Position numbers and translations under genes: made by a program. A stretch of DNA of 64,000 nt from Rhizophagus irregularis. Its lineage: Eukaryota; Glomeromycota; Glomeromycetes; Glomerales; Glomeraceae. Numbering within the stretch: position 1 is the stretch's first letter; the number at the start of each line of letters is the position of its first letter. Of the stretch, positions 29,116 to 42,141 are shown piece by piece. A model generated the notes under the pieces. It did not search any database and was not told where the DNA came from. It worked only from the letters and a program-made list of their open reading frames with translations. The stretch covers positions 3,782,001 through 3,846,000 of the forward strand of contig NC_089441.1 in assembly GCF_026210795.1 (NCBI RefSeq). The letters are read 5' to 3'.

Positions 29116-32100
29116 ATGAAAATGGCACAACCTTTTAAACCAACCCCAGCTTCCCAACAGGTCGTTGAAGATACTGGTAATTCTCAGTTTATATAAAATG
29201 ATAGTCATAATAGACATGTACCTTTTTGTTTTTCAACGCATTTCTATAAATTTTCGATTTTAAATAGCGAAGGTTATGGACAGAACTTGGGAGACTATTC
29301 AAGAGAAAACTTTTACGAAATGGTATATTTCTGTTTTATATAGTTATCGCTTAGATTTGCAAATTAATTTTGATGATTTATTAACAGGGTGAACAGTAAA
29401 TTGACTATAAAGGATATAACTCCAATTAGCGATTTGAATCGTGAAATATCCGATGGAGTTCGATTAATTCAACTTTTGGTGAGCCATCCTGGAGCAATCC
29501 AAATCCAAATTGGCAGAATCCAATTACTTTATAATATTTCATGAATTTCCGTCAAAAATTGTCAGTTAATCCTGCAGCTTAGGAGGCATCAAGTTGATAT
29601 TTTGCCGCTCAACATAAAGATTGATCTTGATATTTAAATTTGAATAGAACAAATTAATTCGAATCGCTTAATTGATTATTATCAACAGAATATTAATTGA
29701 TGATTTGATTTGATTGCTTTATGATTACAAGCGAACTATTATATTACATCTTCAATAAGGATTATAATTCAATAATCCCTCTTTTGCTCAATTAGGAAAT
29801 TATTGGAGATACTTCTCTCGGCAAATATAACAAAAATCCAAAAATGCGCATTCAAAGAGTTGAAAATGTGAATAAAGCATTAGAATTTATCAAACATAGA
29901 GGCGTTTCCCTCACTAATATAGGTGCTGAAGGTAACTTGATTCTATTTAAAGCATAGATTCCAATCGTGTAAATTGTATATGAATTGGGAGTTTTTTGGG
30001 TTATTAGATTATTATCTCGCAATTTATAATAAATTATTTGTATTTATAACTTAATGAACTCTCATCGTTAGATATTGTTGATGCCAATCTTAAACTTATT
30101 CTTGGTATGATCTGGACTATTATTTTGAGATTCACGATTGCTGATATTAGGTTCGCATAATTTACAATAAGATTCTTGCATTTATATTATAAATACTTGA
30201 TTCTTACTTGGTAAAAAAATATATATATAGTGAGGAGGGACTTACAGCTAAGGAAGGTCTATTACTTTGGTGTCAAAGAAAGACAGCTCCTTATGCCGAG
30301 GTTGATGTGCGTGATTTTACTTATAGGTAAAAATAAGTGTTTCCAAACCTAGACGTTATAAATTCTTATTACGATATTGTTTTAAGATGTATTTTAATTT
30401 GATATAATGAGTTGGCAGGACGGTTTAGCATTGTAAGTGAAACATTATTATCTGTATTGTCAAAAATTACGAATTCGGAAAATTTACTCTAAAGTTTGCT
30501 TGTTAGCTGTGCATTAATACATCGACATCGTCCCGATTTATTGGATTATGATTCATTAGACAAGGTGAATTAAGTAATTTAAAATTTAAGATATTAATTT
30601 TGCTAAATTAATTTGGAAATACACAATACAGTCGAACCGTCATGCGAATACCGCCTTAGCATTTGATGTAGCAGCAACGCATCTTGACATAGCGGTATTT
30701 AGAACTTTTTATATGTTCCTTTTTGAAATCTTATTATATATCTCAGCTTATATTTTTCTCTTTTTTAGAAATTATTGGACGTAGAAGACGTTTGTGATAT
30801 TCAAAAACCCGATGAACGATCAATTATGACCTATGTTGCTTTATATTTTCATGCTTTCTCACACTTAGGTCAGATGATTATTTATTTGAATTATGTACAA
30901 TTCTTGCGTAGCTTATTTTTAATCTATATCTTGGATAAATAGATAAAGTAGAAATTGCTGGAAGGAGAGTAGCAAAATTTGCAGAAGTTATGCAATCCGC
31001 TTGGGATATGGAACATGATTATGAACGACGCGTCGAGCAGGTATTATACTTATAAAATCACATGTACATCTTCTTAGAGTAAAATATTTAATTAATTTGT
31101 TAATGATTGTCTTTTAAGTTGATGAAAAATGTTAATGATAGGAAAACTGTCTGGGCCAATTCACGTTTCGATGGAAGTTATTCTGATGCTAAACGTCAAT
31201 CTGCTGAATTTAATAATTACAAAAGTTCAGAGAAACGTAAATGGGTATCTGAAAAAAGTGATTTAGATTCATTACTTGGAAATATTCAGACCAAGCTTAA
31301 AACTTATGAATTACAACCTTATCACCCTCCCGCTGGATTAACTTTAACCGACCTAGATAAAGTATGGCAAGGCTTATTGGCTGCTGAAGTTCAAAGATAC
31401 AAATCAATTAATGATAAAATTAGAGAGTAAGTCTTTATATAATAAGAATTATAAAATCGAGTGTTATATAAATATTTATTTATTTACTTATTTTTTTATA
31501 GTATTAAGGAAAACCTTCGTAAATCATTTGCTCAATCAGCAAATAATTTTCAGAAAAATTTGGAATCTATACTACAAGTATTGTCTAAATTAGATGGAGA
31601 ATTAGATGCTCAACTTGAAACCGTGAAAGGTCTTTCTGTAAAACTAGGATCTTTGGATAATTCTCTTTCTCGTATTGAAGAAATTGACGCTCAATGTCGT
31701 GAAGCTAATATAGAAGAAAATGATTATACTGTATTTTCAGTAGATGACTTGAGATTCGAACTGGAGCTTGTAAAACAATCTGTTAATAAGAAATCTTCAT
31801 TTATCGAAAATCAGGTAACTATGTATTTTATTTTATATTATTATTTTAGCATTGTCACTCATATTTTTTCATTTTATTAAAAAGATTGTGTCAAGAAGTA
31901 TGACAAATTTAACCCCCGCACAATTAGAAGAATTTGAAAGCACTTTCCGGCATTTCGATAGAGATTCTACAAATACGTTAAATACTTATGAATTTAAAGC
32001 AGCCTTGGCTAGTTTAGGCATTTTCCATAATGTGTGTTATGTTTCATTTTATAAACTTAATGACTTGATAATTTATTAAAACAATTACTTATATTGTTTA

Positions 32101-32497
32101 TTAGGATGATGAATGGGAAGCTACATTCAAACAAATGACTGATGGGCAATCCGAAGCCACTTTTGAACAGGTAATTTATAAAGTTATCTTTTATGCAAAG
32201 ATTATGCATGCAAGAAAGCATAATATATATTTTAATGAAATCTAATTTATGTTTTTATAATTTTAGTTTATTATCTATATGATTAATGTAACAGAAGATA
32301 AAACTTCACCAGATCAACTTCGACAATCATTCAAAATTGTTGCGGGAGATAAACCTTTTGTTACTGAATTAGATTTAAAAAGATCTTTATTGCCAGAAAA
32401 CGTTGTATCATATTTAAAAGAAACTATGCCATCCAGTCAAGGCGTGAATGATGGATATGATTATTCTAAATATTTAGATCAAGTTTTTAAGGGTTAA
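29116..32497 (+). CDS. Alpha-actinin (actin cross-linker)
   Basis: Cross-links actin filaments in the cytokinetic ring and cortex. After [20 protein letters not shown] come two calponin-homology domains: [47 protein letters not shown], then [31 protein letters not shown] and [17 protein letters not shown] shortened spectrin-like helical rod follows, as in other fungi. The C-terminus has EF-hands ([20 protein letters not shown] is near canonical; the second is degenerate) and ends in a CaM-like EFh3 part, [12 protein letters not shown]. About a dozen or more introns; the one at 29479-29797 is unusually long for the window. The second ATG (29122) is an alternative start. Confidence 0.92.
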
Positions 32498-32576
32498 AAT
32501 TATATATTATTCTTTTTTTTTTATATTAAATTGCAATTGTATGATTTTAATAACAAAGCTTAAAACAAATATTTAT

Positions 32577-35264
32577 TTAATTAATCTTTTTTTTTCTACT
32601 ATTTTGTTTTGTTTTCTTGTTTGAAAGTAACGATTTTGATTCATATTTCGAATTATTATCACCTTTAGATTTATCTTTCTTTTCTTTTTTATCTCCGTAA
32701 ATGGTATCACCTTTATTTATATCCTCATTTTTATCCGAGGCAATAGCCAACTTACGAGCTTTTCGTTTTTTTGAAGCTTCAATAATTTCTCTAATAAAAG
32801 GAAAGGAAATTAATTATTAAAAAATCAACGCAACAATAAATAATTAGATACATACTTTTTACGTATCATTTTCTTAAGGTCATAAGTAGATCTTGTGTCT
32901 ATAGTTTTACGTTCTATAGGTTTCTTACGTAATCGTTTTTTAGATTCCCTTGAAGGATTTTTTAATTGAAGCATCCAATCAGGTACTTCACAACCTGATT
33001 CTTTCATTACATTAACAACACTTTTATAAGATATGATATATCTCCATTAGAAACTATTAATAGAATACAATTTAAAAAATTTAACCTTTAAAAAGTTTTT
33101 ACCTTTTTAGATAAGGAGCATCATCCTTTGTATAATAAGTTACAGCTTCACCACTTCTACCAGCTCTACCAGTTCTACCAATTCTATGAATATAACTTTG
33201 TACAGATTGTGGAAAATCGTAATTTATGACTAAATTAACACCTTTAAAATCCATACCACGAGCCATTAATTCTGTAGCTATTAATACCCAAATTTTCCCT
33301 TGTTTAAGATTTAATATAATTGAATCTCTCTGCAACAAAATAAAATTACGTTACATAAAACTTCATGTCAAATAAAAAGTTGAGAAATACATTAAACTAC
33401 CTGAGCTTTTGTCCTTTCAGAATGTATAACATCTACATTAATACCATCATAAATTAATTCATGAAATAATTCTTTTGCTCGTTCAATTGATTGCACAAAA
33501 ATTAATACTGGCGGTTTAAATCCTTCTTGTATTAACTGTCGAACAGCAATTAATTTTCCTTCTTCCTGTCCTACATATAAAAGTTTTTGTTTTATTGTTT
33601 CCGTTGCAGCATTTCTACAGTTGAAAAAAAAAAAATTAATTGGTACAAAACCAAAATAAAATAAAAAAAAAATAAAAATAAAAAAATATAAATTTACTTT
33701 AGACCTATTACAACTCTAATTGGATCTTTCATAAAATCATTTGCTAATGTTTCAACACTTGAAGGAAATGTTGCACTAAATAAGGCTTTTTGTAATTTAA
33801 CATTAGAACATGCCGCAAATATTTCATCCGTTTGTTCTAAAAAACCTAATTCAAGTAGTTTATCTGCTTCATCTAAAATCAAATGACGTACACTATATGA
33901 TAAATTACAATATAAGTTAAAATACTAATAAAGAATGTAAACCATTATTGTAAGTAATCCTACTTTTTTAATTCAATGATATCTTGTTGAATTGCATGAA
34001 CTAAGCGAAGCGGCGTACTAATCAAAATATCTTATTAATCAAATTTGATCGGTTAAAAAATAACCAATTAGAATAAAACAATCCACAAATAAATACTCAA
34101 GATAAGGCATACCAAATTTTTCTCTTAGGTGAGGAGTTTGTGCTTGTGTAGCTGCAGTCGCTTTTGTTAACATGCATACTTTAAATTTTTTACCAACAGC
34201 CATTTTTTTGAATTCTCTATATATCTAATCAAATTAAGATGAATTATTAAATTTTAAAAAATTTAAACTTAAAAGTAAAATTGGGTTAAAAAAAACCTGT
34301 TGTGCCAATTCTCTAGTTGGAGAAATAATTAATGCACGATAACCTATTTTCTCTGGACCTTTCAAATCATGCAACATAGGTATAATATAAGCCAACGTTT
34401 TACCTGACCCGGTAGGTGCCATAGCCATTAAATCACGTCCCTTCAACATTCATTAAGAAATTGTATTAAGTTAAATATGTCTTAAGAAGATTAAATAGCA
34501 AAAAATCCCAAAGGAATCAGTTCATACATGGATCATGATTGGGATGGCTTGCATTTGAATTGGCGTTGGCTTTTCATATGCGGAGTTTTTTAAATTCTTA
34601 CAAATATATGGTTGAAAATTATATTTTGATTCAAGGTCATCAAATGAGCTAAATGGATTTGGAATATCTGTTCCGTAAATGTGAATTCGATGTCGTTTAC
34701 GAAATGATTTAACCTATAAAAAATGAAGGGCATCAATCAAATATAATAAGAAAAGAAAAAACCACTATTAATTAAAAATTAAAAATAGTGAGTACATCAT
34801 CCATAGAATTAAGATCTTTGACTAAGGGTTCTTCTTCAGCTTGATCGTCTTCGTCTTCATTTTCATCATTGTAACAATTGATACTTTCTTCTCCTTTTGA
34901 AAAGAAAAACCAGTTTAACTCAGATTAATCTCAAAATATATTCGAATTAGATATTAACAACCTTCTTGATCTTTTTCTACATCTTTTGTAATTTTCTTGT
35001 CTTTAGTTACACCTAATGTCTCATCTATAGCACTTTTACTATTATGAAAGAAGTTAATTTCTTGCATAATGTCCATTTGAGTATCTGAGGTATCATTAGT
35101 TTTCCTTAATTTATTCGATGGCTATAATCAAAATTGAATATTAAATATAGTACATATACATTAATATCAATTTAAAATAAAAATACCTCAAACAGTGAAA
35201 TGTCATCAGTAAATCGTTTTTTGTTGAATCTTGCTCCACTGCCCAGTACTTTAAACAAATCCAT
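32577..35264 (-). CDS. ROK1: DEAD-box RNA helicase ROK1/DDX52
   Basis: Nucleolar helicase for early 18S rRNA processing. The N-terminus reads [18 protein letters not shown], followed by an acidic region. Family and helicase motifs follow: [29 protein letters not shown] (Q motif), [16 protein letters not shown] (I), SPTRELAQQ (Ia), [14 protein letters not shown] (II), ALFSATFP (III), [20 protein letters not shown] (V) and [15 protein letters not shown] (VI). The extension [15 protein letters not shown] is typical of ROK1. The last exon is lysine-rich and stops at 32577. About eleven exons. Confidence 0.93.
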
Positions 35265-36362
35265 TATGAAATTGGGTTGGGACTAATTTTTTGATAACTG
35301 ATATCGAGAAACTTATATATATATATATTTATGAATTCTGATTGGCTACATTATTTTACTAAACTATACCCATAAAGAATATACTATTTTATGTGACCAG
35401 AATCAAAGCACAGATTTGCCAGCATTAATCATCATGGCAAACCCTTAACATCCCCAAAAGTCCCAACACTAAAAGCTTCTTTTTTGATGAATCCTATAGA
35501 TTATTATGAACTTTCGCAATTATATTTTTAGGAAAAAAATAAGATAAAATAAATCGTAGTTGATAATAAGAGTTTCTTTGATGATTAAATATTTTTTTTT
35601 GTCAAATATTTTTATTATAAGTTTCAATTTAACATATATATATACGTATACATACATAATGATGATTAAGAGCGACGATAATTGGTAGAAATAAGAAAAA
35701 GTTTGATACCGAAATTACACTAAAAAAAGCGATTTAACATTAGATTAGATACAGTTAATAAATTAGAATAAATTATAGCTATTGAAACCTATGAACATGA
35801 TTGAATGATTGAAAATGATTAGTTTTTGCATGTTAAAGTACCCATAGCGTTGGACCTTATCCATAAACTTGATGTAAATAAGAACTAGTTTCATACATAT
35901 TATCCATTAAAAGAAAGTTTTTGCAGGTTTTGTGGAACTTGGTACTTTAATCAAAAGTTTAAGGTAATTATGATCATTTTGTCATATTTTATTATCTTCA
36001 TTGAAATTTGGTACAGTCATTGCAATAAGGGAGAAACTTGGAGAAACGTCTAGAGCCCTTTTTCTTACATTATAATATGTTAACTATATTACAATTCCCA
36101 CACATCTTCCAAAAGATCTACTGCGGCAAAATTAGCAGAGGTAAAAGATTGTACATGATTACTAAAATTTTTAATGAAATAAGAAATTACACATTACTAA
36201 GTTAAAATAAGTGTTTTTTTTTTAAAAAAAAGGAAGAAATTTATAATAAAAATCCTAATAAATACTTTTTCACTAAATAAATAACACAGTATATTAATGA
36301 AATAACCAAGAAATAATAGAATCTAACATTATTACAAAAGCTCTATTAATTTATTTTAATTC
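35265..36362. other. 1.1-kb spacer, no gene recognised
   Basis: Between the ROK1 start and the RNF121-like stop. A TA-rich run near 35314-35330 may belong to the ROK1 promoter. The middle is AT-rich with no convincing open frame, RNA or inverted repeat. Part is likely the 3' untranslated region of the RNF121-like gene. Confidence 0.5.
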
Positions 36363-38087
36363 TTATTCTAAACCAAATAAAGTATAAGCTAATTGTACAA
36401 CTGCAAAAATTACCTAAAAAACATTGTTGGTTAGTTATGTTTCAGCGAAACATTTTGCGAAAATCGAGCAACAAATAAAATTGAACTTACAGGTTGCCAA
36501 ACAACTAAATATCTTACACCATCAAGCAAACTAAGATAAAGTTGTTGTTGAGTATCCCATCTATAATAAATTGAATATACATATTAGAATTAATATAGAG
36601 TTACAAACAATATTTGCTTAAAATATTATAAACTTACGGATTTGTTTTAAATTCCTTTAAATCGACTTTTTCCTTACTATAAACCATTTAAATCATTTTG
36701 ATTAATTACATAATATACATATATACATACATGTATAAAAAATATATATTTACCAATAAGGACAAATATCCTTTTTTCCTATTAAACACCAACCACGTAT
36801 ACATTCATCATGAAAAACATGTTTACAAGCTAATTGAAATACATGATTTTGATCGACCTTTTCATTGTCATTTGTTGTATTACTTCTAGAAGCCGCAACT
36901 CCGCATATCGCACATATATCTGCTCTTAAATGTCTTCTTGGAAATCCATCTTTATTATAATATCCAAGTGTTGATGCCATTCTATCTGTACATATTTCTA
37001 CAAAATCTCTACCTAACACTCTATAGTAAATAAATTTAATTCGTCAGAAAATAATTCCTTTTTTGGCTTTTTTAGAGAAATAAAAAATCAACATACCCGA
37101 AATATAAACCATAACTTAAAAGTATTGCCCCTAATTCAAATCCATCTGTACCCGAATAAAATAATTGTACAAACCCGAAAAAGTACAACATAATAATAGT
37201 ATATCCTGTTATACCAATTGCATACGATACTTTATATACAACCGAAAACCATTTATAGACTAGCCTAAAAAAATTTATTGATATAAGAATATTGATAATA
37301 AACTGATGTAAATTTATTAAATAGTTATAAATCAGCTATCAGAGCATATACTGATTTATAATTATTCGACCAGTGTTATTGCTTATTCTGCAAGTTTACT
37401 TAAGGGTCAAAGATAGTTTTAAATGTTATTTTTGACTTATTTAAATAAATCTTGTTTCCATTAAATTTAATTCTGGCCTATAGTGAATTAAAAATTATTT
37501 TGTAGTGAATACCTTGGTGTCTGATGATCCAACGGTTTCCTTGATGCCAAATATAACACTATATAAAATATATGTTAACCAAATGAATATCTCAACCTAA
37601 CTTACAAGGAATAAAATATTCTCACCCCATGAATTAGCAATTGAATATAAAACCCAAATTGATAGAAATCTCCAAAAATGTGCTTGAAGTCCAAAGAAAT
37701 ACATCGGTATTAGCCTAAAATCAAATAAAAAAAAATGGTTCAATAATGCCTAACGGAAGAACGAGTAAAATAATCACCAGTTACTAACCATAAACCAACC
37801 AAAGTAACTGCTTGAAAAGATCGGTAATGTTTTGATTTCCAATAAAGTATTAAGAATTGAAAACCAAATAAAGCAGCTAAAAGTATAAGTGCCATAGTGC
37901 CATGTTGTTTTTCGAAATCATTATTCGGACTTGAAATAGGTTCTTCAGTAGGGCTAAAGGCAAAACAAAATAAATTCAGTTTTTAGAATAAAAGAAATAT
38001 AGTTGGAACATACTTATTGTACTGTGGTTCGGTTTGGTTTTCAGCTGAACTTGTTATATTTAATATATTTGTTGTTTCTTCTGACAT
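36363..38087 (-). CDS. RNF121/RNF175-like membrane RING E3 ligase
   Basis: Multi-pass ER/Golgi RING ubiquitin ligase. The N-terminus is MSEETTNILNITSSAENQTE, followed by hydrophobic segments such as MALILLAALFGFQFLILYW, MYFFGLQAHFWRFLSIWVLY and GITGYTIIMLYFFGFVQLFY, and a LLSYGLYFGVLGRDFVEICT block. The RING reads CAICG, LACKHVFHDECIRGWCLIG and DICPYC, the last Cys being formed across an intron. The conserved C-terminal block is VRYLVVWQP then VIFAVVQLAYTLFGLE. This whole arrangement matches RNF121. About nine exons. Its start is 252 bases from divergent ATP18. Confidence 0.9.
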
Positions 38088-38339
38088 GACTGATATATAT
38101 TTATTTATTTATATCCGAGATGAAAGTGAAGATTATTTAAAAAAAAGGGTTTATTTATATACCGGGTTTTTTTTAGTAAAGTGGCAAATTTTAGAAGGGA
38201 TTAATGAATCTTGTGACACCATGCACACTAAAAAAGAAATTCCTGATTATATGATGCACATTCTTCACCGAGGAATAAAATTTTTTGCAGTTAAATCCAT
38301 TTTTTTATAAACAATCGTCTCCAGAAAGAAAAAGCGAAC

Positions 38340-38699
38340 ATGTCATTATTTTCATTATTTGGACCTAAGTATCCAACTCAAATTGCAAAACCTATGTCTC
38401 ATTTCTTCATTGCTGCAAGTATTGTATGGCTCTCTTTGAACAAAGTTGAAACTTCAATGCAATCAAGTAAGATATAATTTTTTAATTTAATTAACTTAGA
38501 GAAAAATGGGTTAACTTAGGAATTATGTTTATCACAGACCCTCCCTATGATACTGATCCTCGTAATCCTAAAGGTATTTATGATAAATGATAATTGTTAT
38601 TTCAAATCTTTCCAATTTACGAATTTGTTTACATTTTATCGTTGTTTTATTCAATTTTTTTTAGCTTTATTGAATAAGCAGCTTAAAGAACATCATTAA
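38340..38699 (+). CDS. ATP18: ATP synthase subunit J (ATP18)
   Basis: Small membrane subunit of mitochondrial F1Fo-ATP synthase near the dimer interface. Three exons (38340-38466, 38538-38573, 38665-38699) give 65 residues. After MSLFSLFGPKYPTQIAKPMS comes one membrane helix (HFFIAASIVWLSLNKV) and then DTDPRNPKALLNKQLKEH. The short length, PTxIxKPxxxFFxA opening and the DPRNP motif match the fungal subunit J family. All exons are under 130 bases, so it is easily missed. Phases agree at both introns. Confidence 0.85.
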
Positions 38700-38823
38700 A
38701 TAATGATGAAGTCATTATGTTTCTACAATTTCAATTGGTAAAAATGAGATTTTTTGGCTAATATTTTCATAGAAACATTTCATTAATAAATTTTGAATCC
38801 AAACAAATCATAATTACGATAAT

Positions 38824-40296
38824 TTATTCTAAACCAAGAATGTACTTTGCAGCAATTATTCCTTGAACTACAATCTGTTTATCATATTTTATCCAATCAA
38901 AATTAATCCTTTCAGTGTTATGAAATCCTTCAGTACCTTTTACATGGGCAAAATTAATGAAAGGTTCCGGGCAATCACTAAATAATTTACCACAACGCAT
39001 ACCTATGGGAGTTTTTTCTAGACTGTTTTCGTATTCGCTTACTCGTAAGCAATAAATACGATTTTGGTATATACCAAAACCTGTAATTTTCATCGTCACG
39101 ATAGCTCCTCTTCCTTCACAATGTGATTTTAACCATTCGTTACTTACATTTTTTTTAATAAGAACGTATGGTCCGTCAAAAACCCATTCGCCATTAACAT
39201 TGGGAGGAGGGTATATTCTTTTCAATTTATCAATCACTTGTTGATCAAAAAATATTCCCGCGTATTGAATTTTTCTTACAATTCCAATTTTTCCCAAATG
39301 AATTTGTGTGGATCTATAATTATGATCTTTTATCATTTCCATTACTATCTCATATTCTCTAAAGGGTTCTAAATAAATCCTTGGAAGAAAAACTTTATAA
39401 ACAGTTCCTTCCTTAATCTTTCCAAAAGATTTCAATTTTTCAAGATATGTTTCGAAAGCTTTAAAATGATTAGGACGATCTTCCCATATATTGATTGAAA
39501 TTGGAGGAGGATGATGTGATATTAAATCTTTAATAAAATTCATCTTGAATTCTTTCGTTTTCAATTTCTGCGTTCCTGTAATTGTTTGATTCATAATAAG
39601 TTCTTCATACATATCCCTTCCTATCTTTCCGATGATATTAGTTTTGTAATATTTTTGCCAATCAATAATATTATTAGTTGGTTTAAATCCCATTACATCA
39701 AAACGCATTCCTTTTCTCTCAACCATGTTTGTGATCAATTCATGAAATTCATCATAATTACGGCCAGTCAATAGAACTGTTAAAGTATTTTCATCTCTCA
39801 TTGAACGTTTAACAATATTAACAAGTTTATTATTCCACCTATTTTCCAATCCATTCTGCATCTCTTGAGGTCCAAAGCTAAGTGACCTTCTGTCTTGATA
39901 CCACCCCTTGAAGATAATATTTTCATTCTTCAAAAGGCCTACCAATCGACCTTCCCATATGGCAGAGTTTGGTTCTGGCGAAGAGAACAGAGTCCCATCA
40001 AAGTCAAAGATATTTATTACCAGAGGAGTTTGTTCCGATTGTATATTTAAAGTTGAGTCATTATTTTGAACGTAAGTGTTCTCTAGCTCCGGAAACTCGA
40101 CAATCTTGCCTTCGGGCGCTGTCAAAGTTTTGAATAATGCATTTGTCAATAAATTTATTTCATTTGACGTGTCCATTTGAATTGGAGAACGAATGATTGT
40201 TGGTCTGAAGTTATTGAATTTAAAAAGTTTATCAGTATGTAAACAAAATTGCCATTTTTGTATAAATCTCGGGAAATAATTGCGTCTAATTATCAT
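38824..40296 (-). CDS. Swiss-Army-Knife RNA repair-like HAD protein
   Basis: Intronless 490-residue protein of the fungal HAD_SAK type. The HAD core is visible: NIFDFDGTLFSSPEPN near residues 95-110 (nucleophile DxD), LTVLLTGRNYDEFHELI (motif II) and NIWEDRPNHFKAFETYL (motif IV). This domain accompanies fungal multi-enzyme RNA repair proteins. Here it stands with an N-terminal arm rich in Arg, Phe and Trp that could be a mitochondrial presequence, and with a C-terminal ~170-residue region (YAGIFFDQQVIDKLKRIYPP; GRGAIVTMKITGFGIYQNRI) that looks like a separate fold. I see no ligase or kinase domain. Substrate unknown. A start at Met41 (MDTSNEINL) is possible. Confidence 0.78.
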   Translation of the reverse strand: MIIRRNYFPRFIQKWQFCLHTDKLFKFNNFRPTIIRSPIQMDTSNEINLLTNALFKTLTAPEGKIVEFPELENTYVQNNDSTLNIQSEQTPLVINIFDFDGTLFSSPEPNSAIWEGRLVGLLKNENIIFKGWYQDRRSLSFGPQEMQNGLENRWNNKLVNIVKRSMRDENTLTVLLTGRNYDEFHELITNMVERKGMRFDVMGFKPTNNIIDWQKYYKTNIIGKIGRDMYEELIMNQTITGTQKLKTKEFKMNFIKDLISHHPPPISINIWEDRPNHFKAFETYLEKLKSFGKIKEGTVYKVFLPRIYLEPFREYEIVMEMIKDHNYRSTQIHLGKIGIVRKIQYAGIFFDQQVIDKLKRIYPPPNVNGEWVFDGPYVLIKKNVSNEWLKSHCEGRGAIVTMKITGFGIYQNRIYCLRVSEYENSLEKTPIGMRCGKLFSDCPEPFINFAHVKGTEGFHNTERINFDWIKYDKQIVVQGIIAAKYILGLE

Positions 40297-40524
40297 GCTT
40301 CATTTGTTTTCAGATTCATGCACTTTGTGCATCAAAAAAATTTAGCATTAAAGAAGAATCATAAAAATATTTTAAGTATACAAAGCTTTTTTATTAAATT
40401 TTTTTGATATTTTTTTTTTAGTATGTTAATTATCGAATATTATTCAAGACTTATAATTATCGAATTTGTCGAAAGTTTTAATGGATTAATAATGTTGATT
40501 ATTACTGTTTATATTTTTACCGCC

Positions 40525-41739
40525 CTATTTTGTGAGATTTGATTTCATTGATTTTTCAATTTTTAATTTCTTATAATATTTTATTTGAACAGACTGTTCC
40601 CATTGTTCTTTATGTTTACGATATAGCATCATACAAGCTTGTGCATCCTCAACCTATAAAAATACAAAAAAACTTAATATTACATATTACATTGAAAAAT
40701 AAAAAAAAAATACGTACTGAGGAATGTTTTCCTGTTTGAATTGTCATTCCTAATTCTTCACTTGCAAGTCGCTTTAACGAAGGTGTTTTTCCTTTAGCAA
40801 TTTTACGAAATGGTTCATATAATGAAGTATCACGTATCATTTTACGTGGATGATCTAACATTAACATTTTAAAATCATGTTGAAGAGCATGTCCAACTAC
40901 TATTCTATCTTTAATTATATTATAAACTTCTTGTTGAACTTGTTTAAAATCGTGCGCTAACAATAAAAACAAAACTAATGAATATTTAAAAATGATAGTT
41001 ATAATTAAATGATCTTTACTTACAATTTATTAATAGTTTTGGAGTAATTCCACTAATTTCAGTTCTAAAATCAGTAACTCTTTCTATGGGTCTTACATAC
41101 TTATCCAATATTGTTACGCCATAATAATTTACTATTGTTACCCTTGCAAGAGCTGATTGAATTCCATCAGGTCCAACTCCAACCATTTCACAATCAATTG
41201 CAACATATTTTCCAATTCTATTAAATAAAATTATTTCATTAAAAATTTGGTCATTATAATAGAAAATATTTATATAAAATAAGTTAATATAAATACTAAC
41301 TTGGTTTTATTATTCGTAGAAGAAACTTCAGATATCAATGAACTTTCTTTAGAGGAATATTCATTTATTTTGCCAAGATCTTTTTTAATAATATCGTCAA
41401 ACCATATTTCGTCTATTTTATTCCTTTCTTTTGTTGTTATTACTTGCGTTGCTGAAGCTTTTGAACTACACATAATAGATTTCGTTAAAAATGTTTTTCA
41501 TAAAAATAAGAATGTTTATTACAAAAATAATTACCTAGATTTTATACTTTTATTAGACTTTTGTTCTGTTTCTTCATTACGTTTTCTTTTATATTTATTC
41601 TTTTTCTCAGTTTCTTCCTTAGCAATTTTCTATTAAATAAATTCATGAGACAAACGAAAATTTAACTCGACAAATAAAAAAATATTTTACTTACCGTTTT
41701 AAGTTTTTGCCAATTTGAAGAAGGTAAAATTGAAGTCAT
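40525..41739 (-). CDS. REX4: RNA exonuclease REX4
   Basis: DEDDh 3'-5' exonuclease involved in pre-rRNA processing. The basic N-terminus ([18 protein letters not shown]) is followed by the nuclease domain: [20 protein letters not shown] (ExoI, D and E ligands), [43 protein letters not shown] (ExoII), [26 protein letters not shown] and [15 protein letters not shown] (ExoIII, H and D). The family signature is complete. Five or six exons; the last stops at 40525. Confidence 0.93.
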
Positions 41740-42141
41740 TATTATGATAAAAGAAATTTTTTAAACTTTTTCAATATATATAGAAGATTCAAATTTGATT
41801 GGTCGATAATTATTGTAGTAAAAAAATTTTTTATTTCAATTTTTACTAACAAGATACAATACTACATACTGTTTAAAGTTACAAAAGACCAGCCAATCCT
41901 ATCGAATTGTTATTAAAAATAATAAAAATACATGCTACATATGTGATATATATATAAAACTACTACATAATTAATGTAGAAATAAATAAAATAAGCAACT
42001 AAAAAATAAATGTACATCCAAGTAAAAATAAATACATAAAATTAAAAAATGATATTCAAAAATGAAGTAAAAATGTTTGTTTTCGGTTGTCAAAATTGTA
42101 ATTCAACAGTCCATTAATGAATAATAATAATGTTTGCAAAA
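41740..42141. other. Spacer between REX4 and LIM gene
   Basis: About 400 AT-rich bases. They hold the REX4 upstream region and the LIM gene 3' flank, with TA and AAATA runs near 41945-42055. No gene is seen. Confidence 0.5.
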
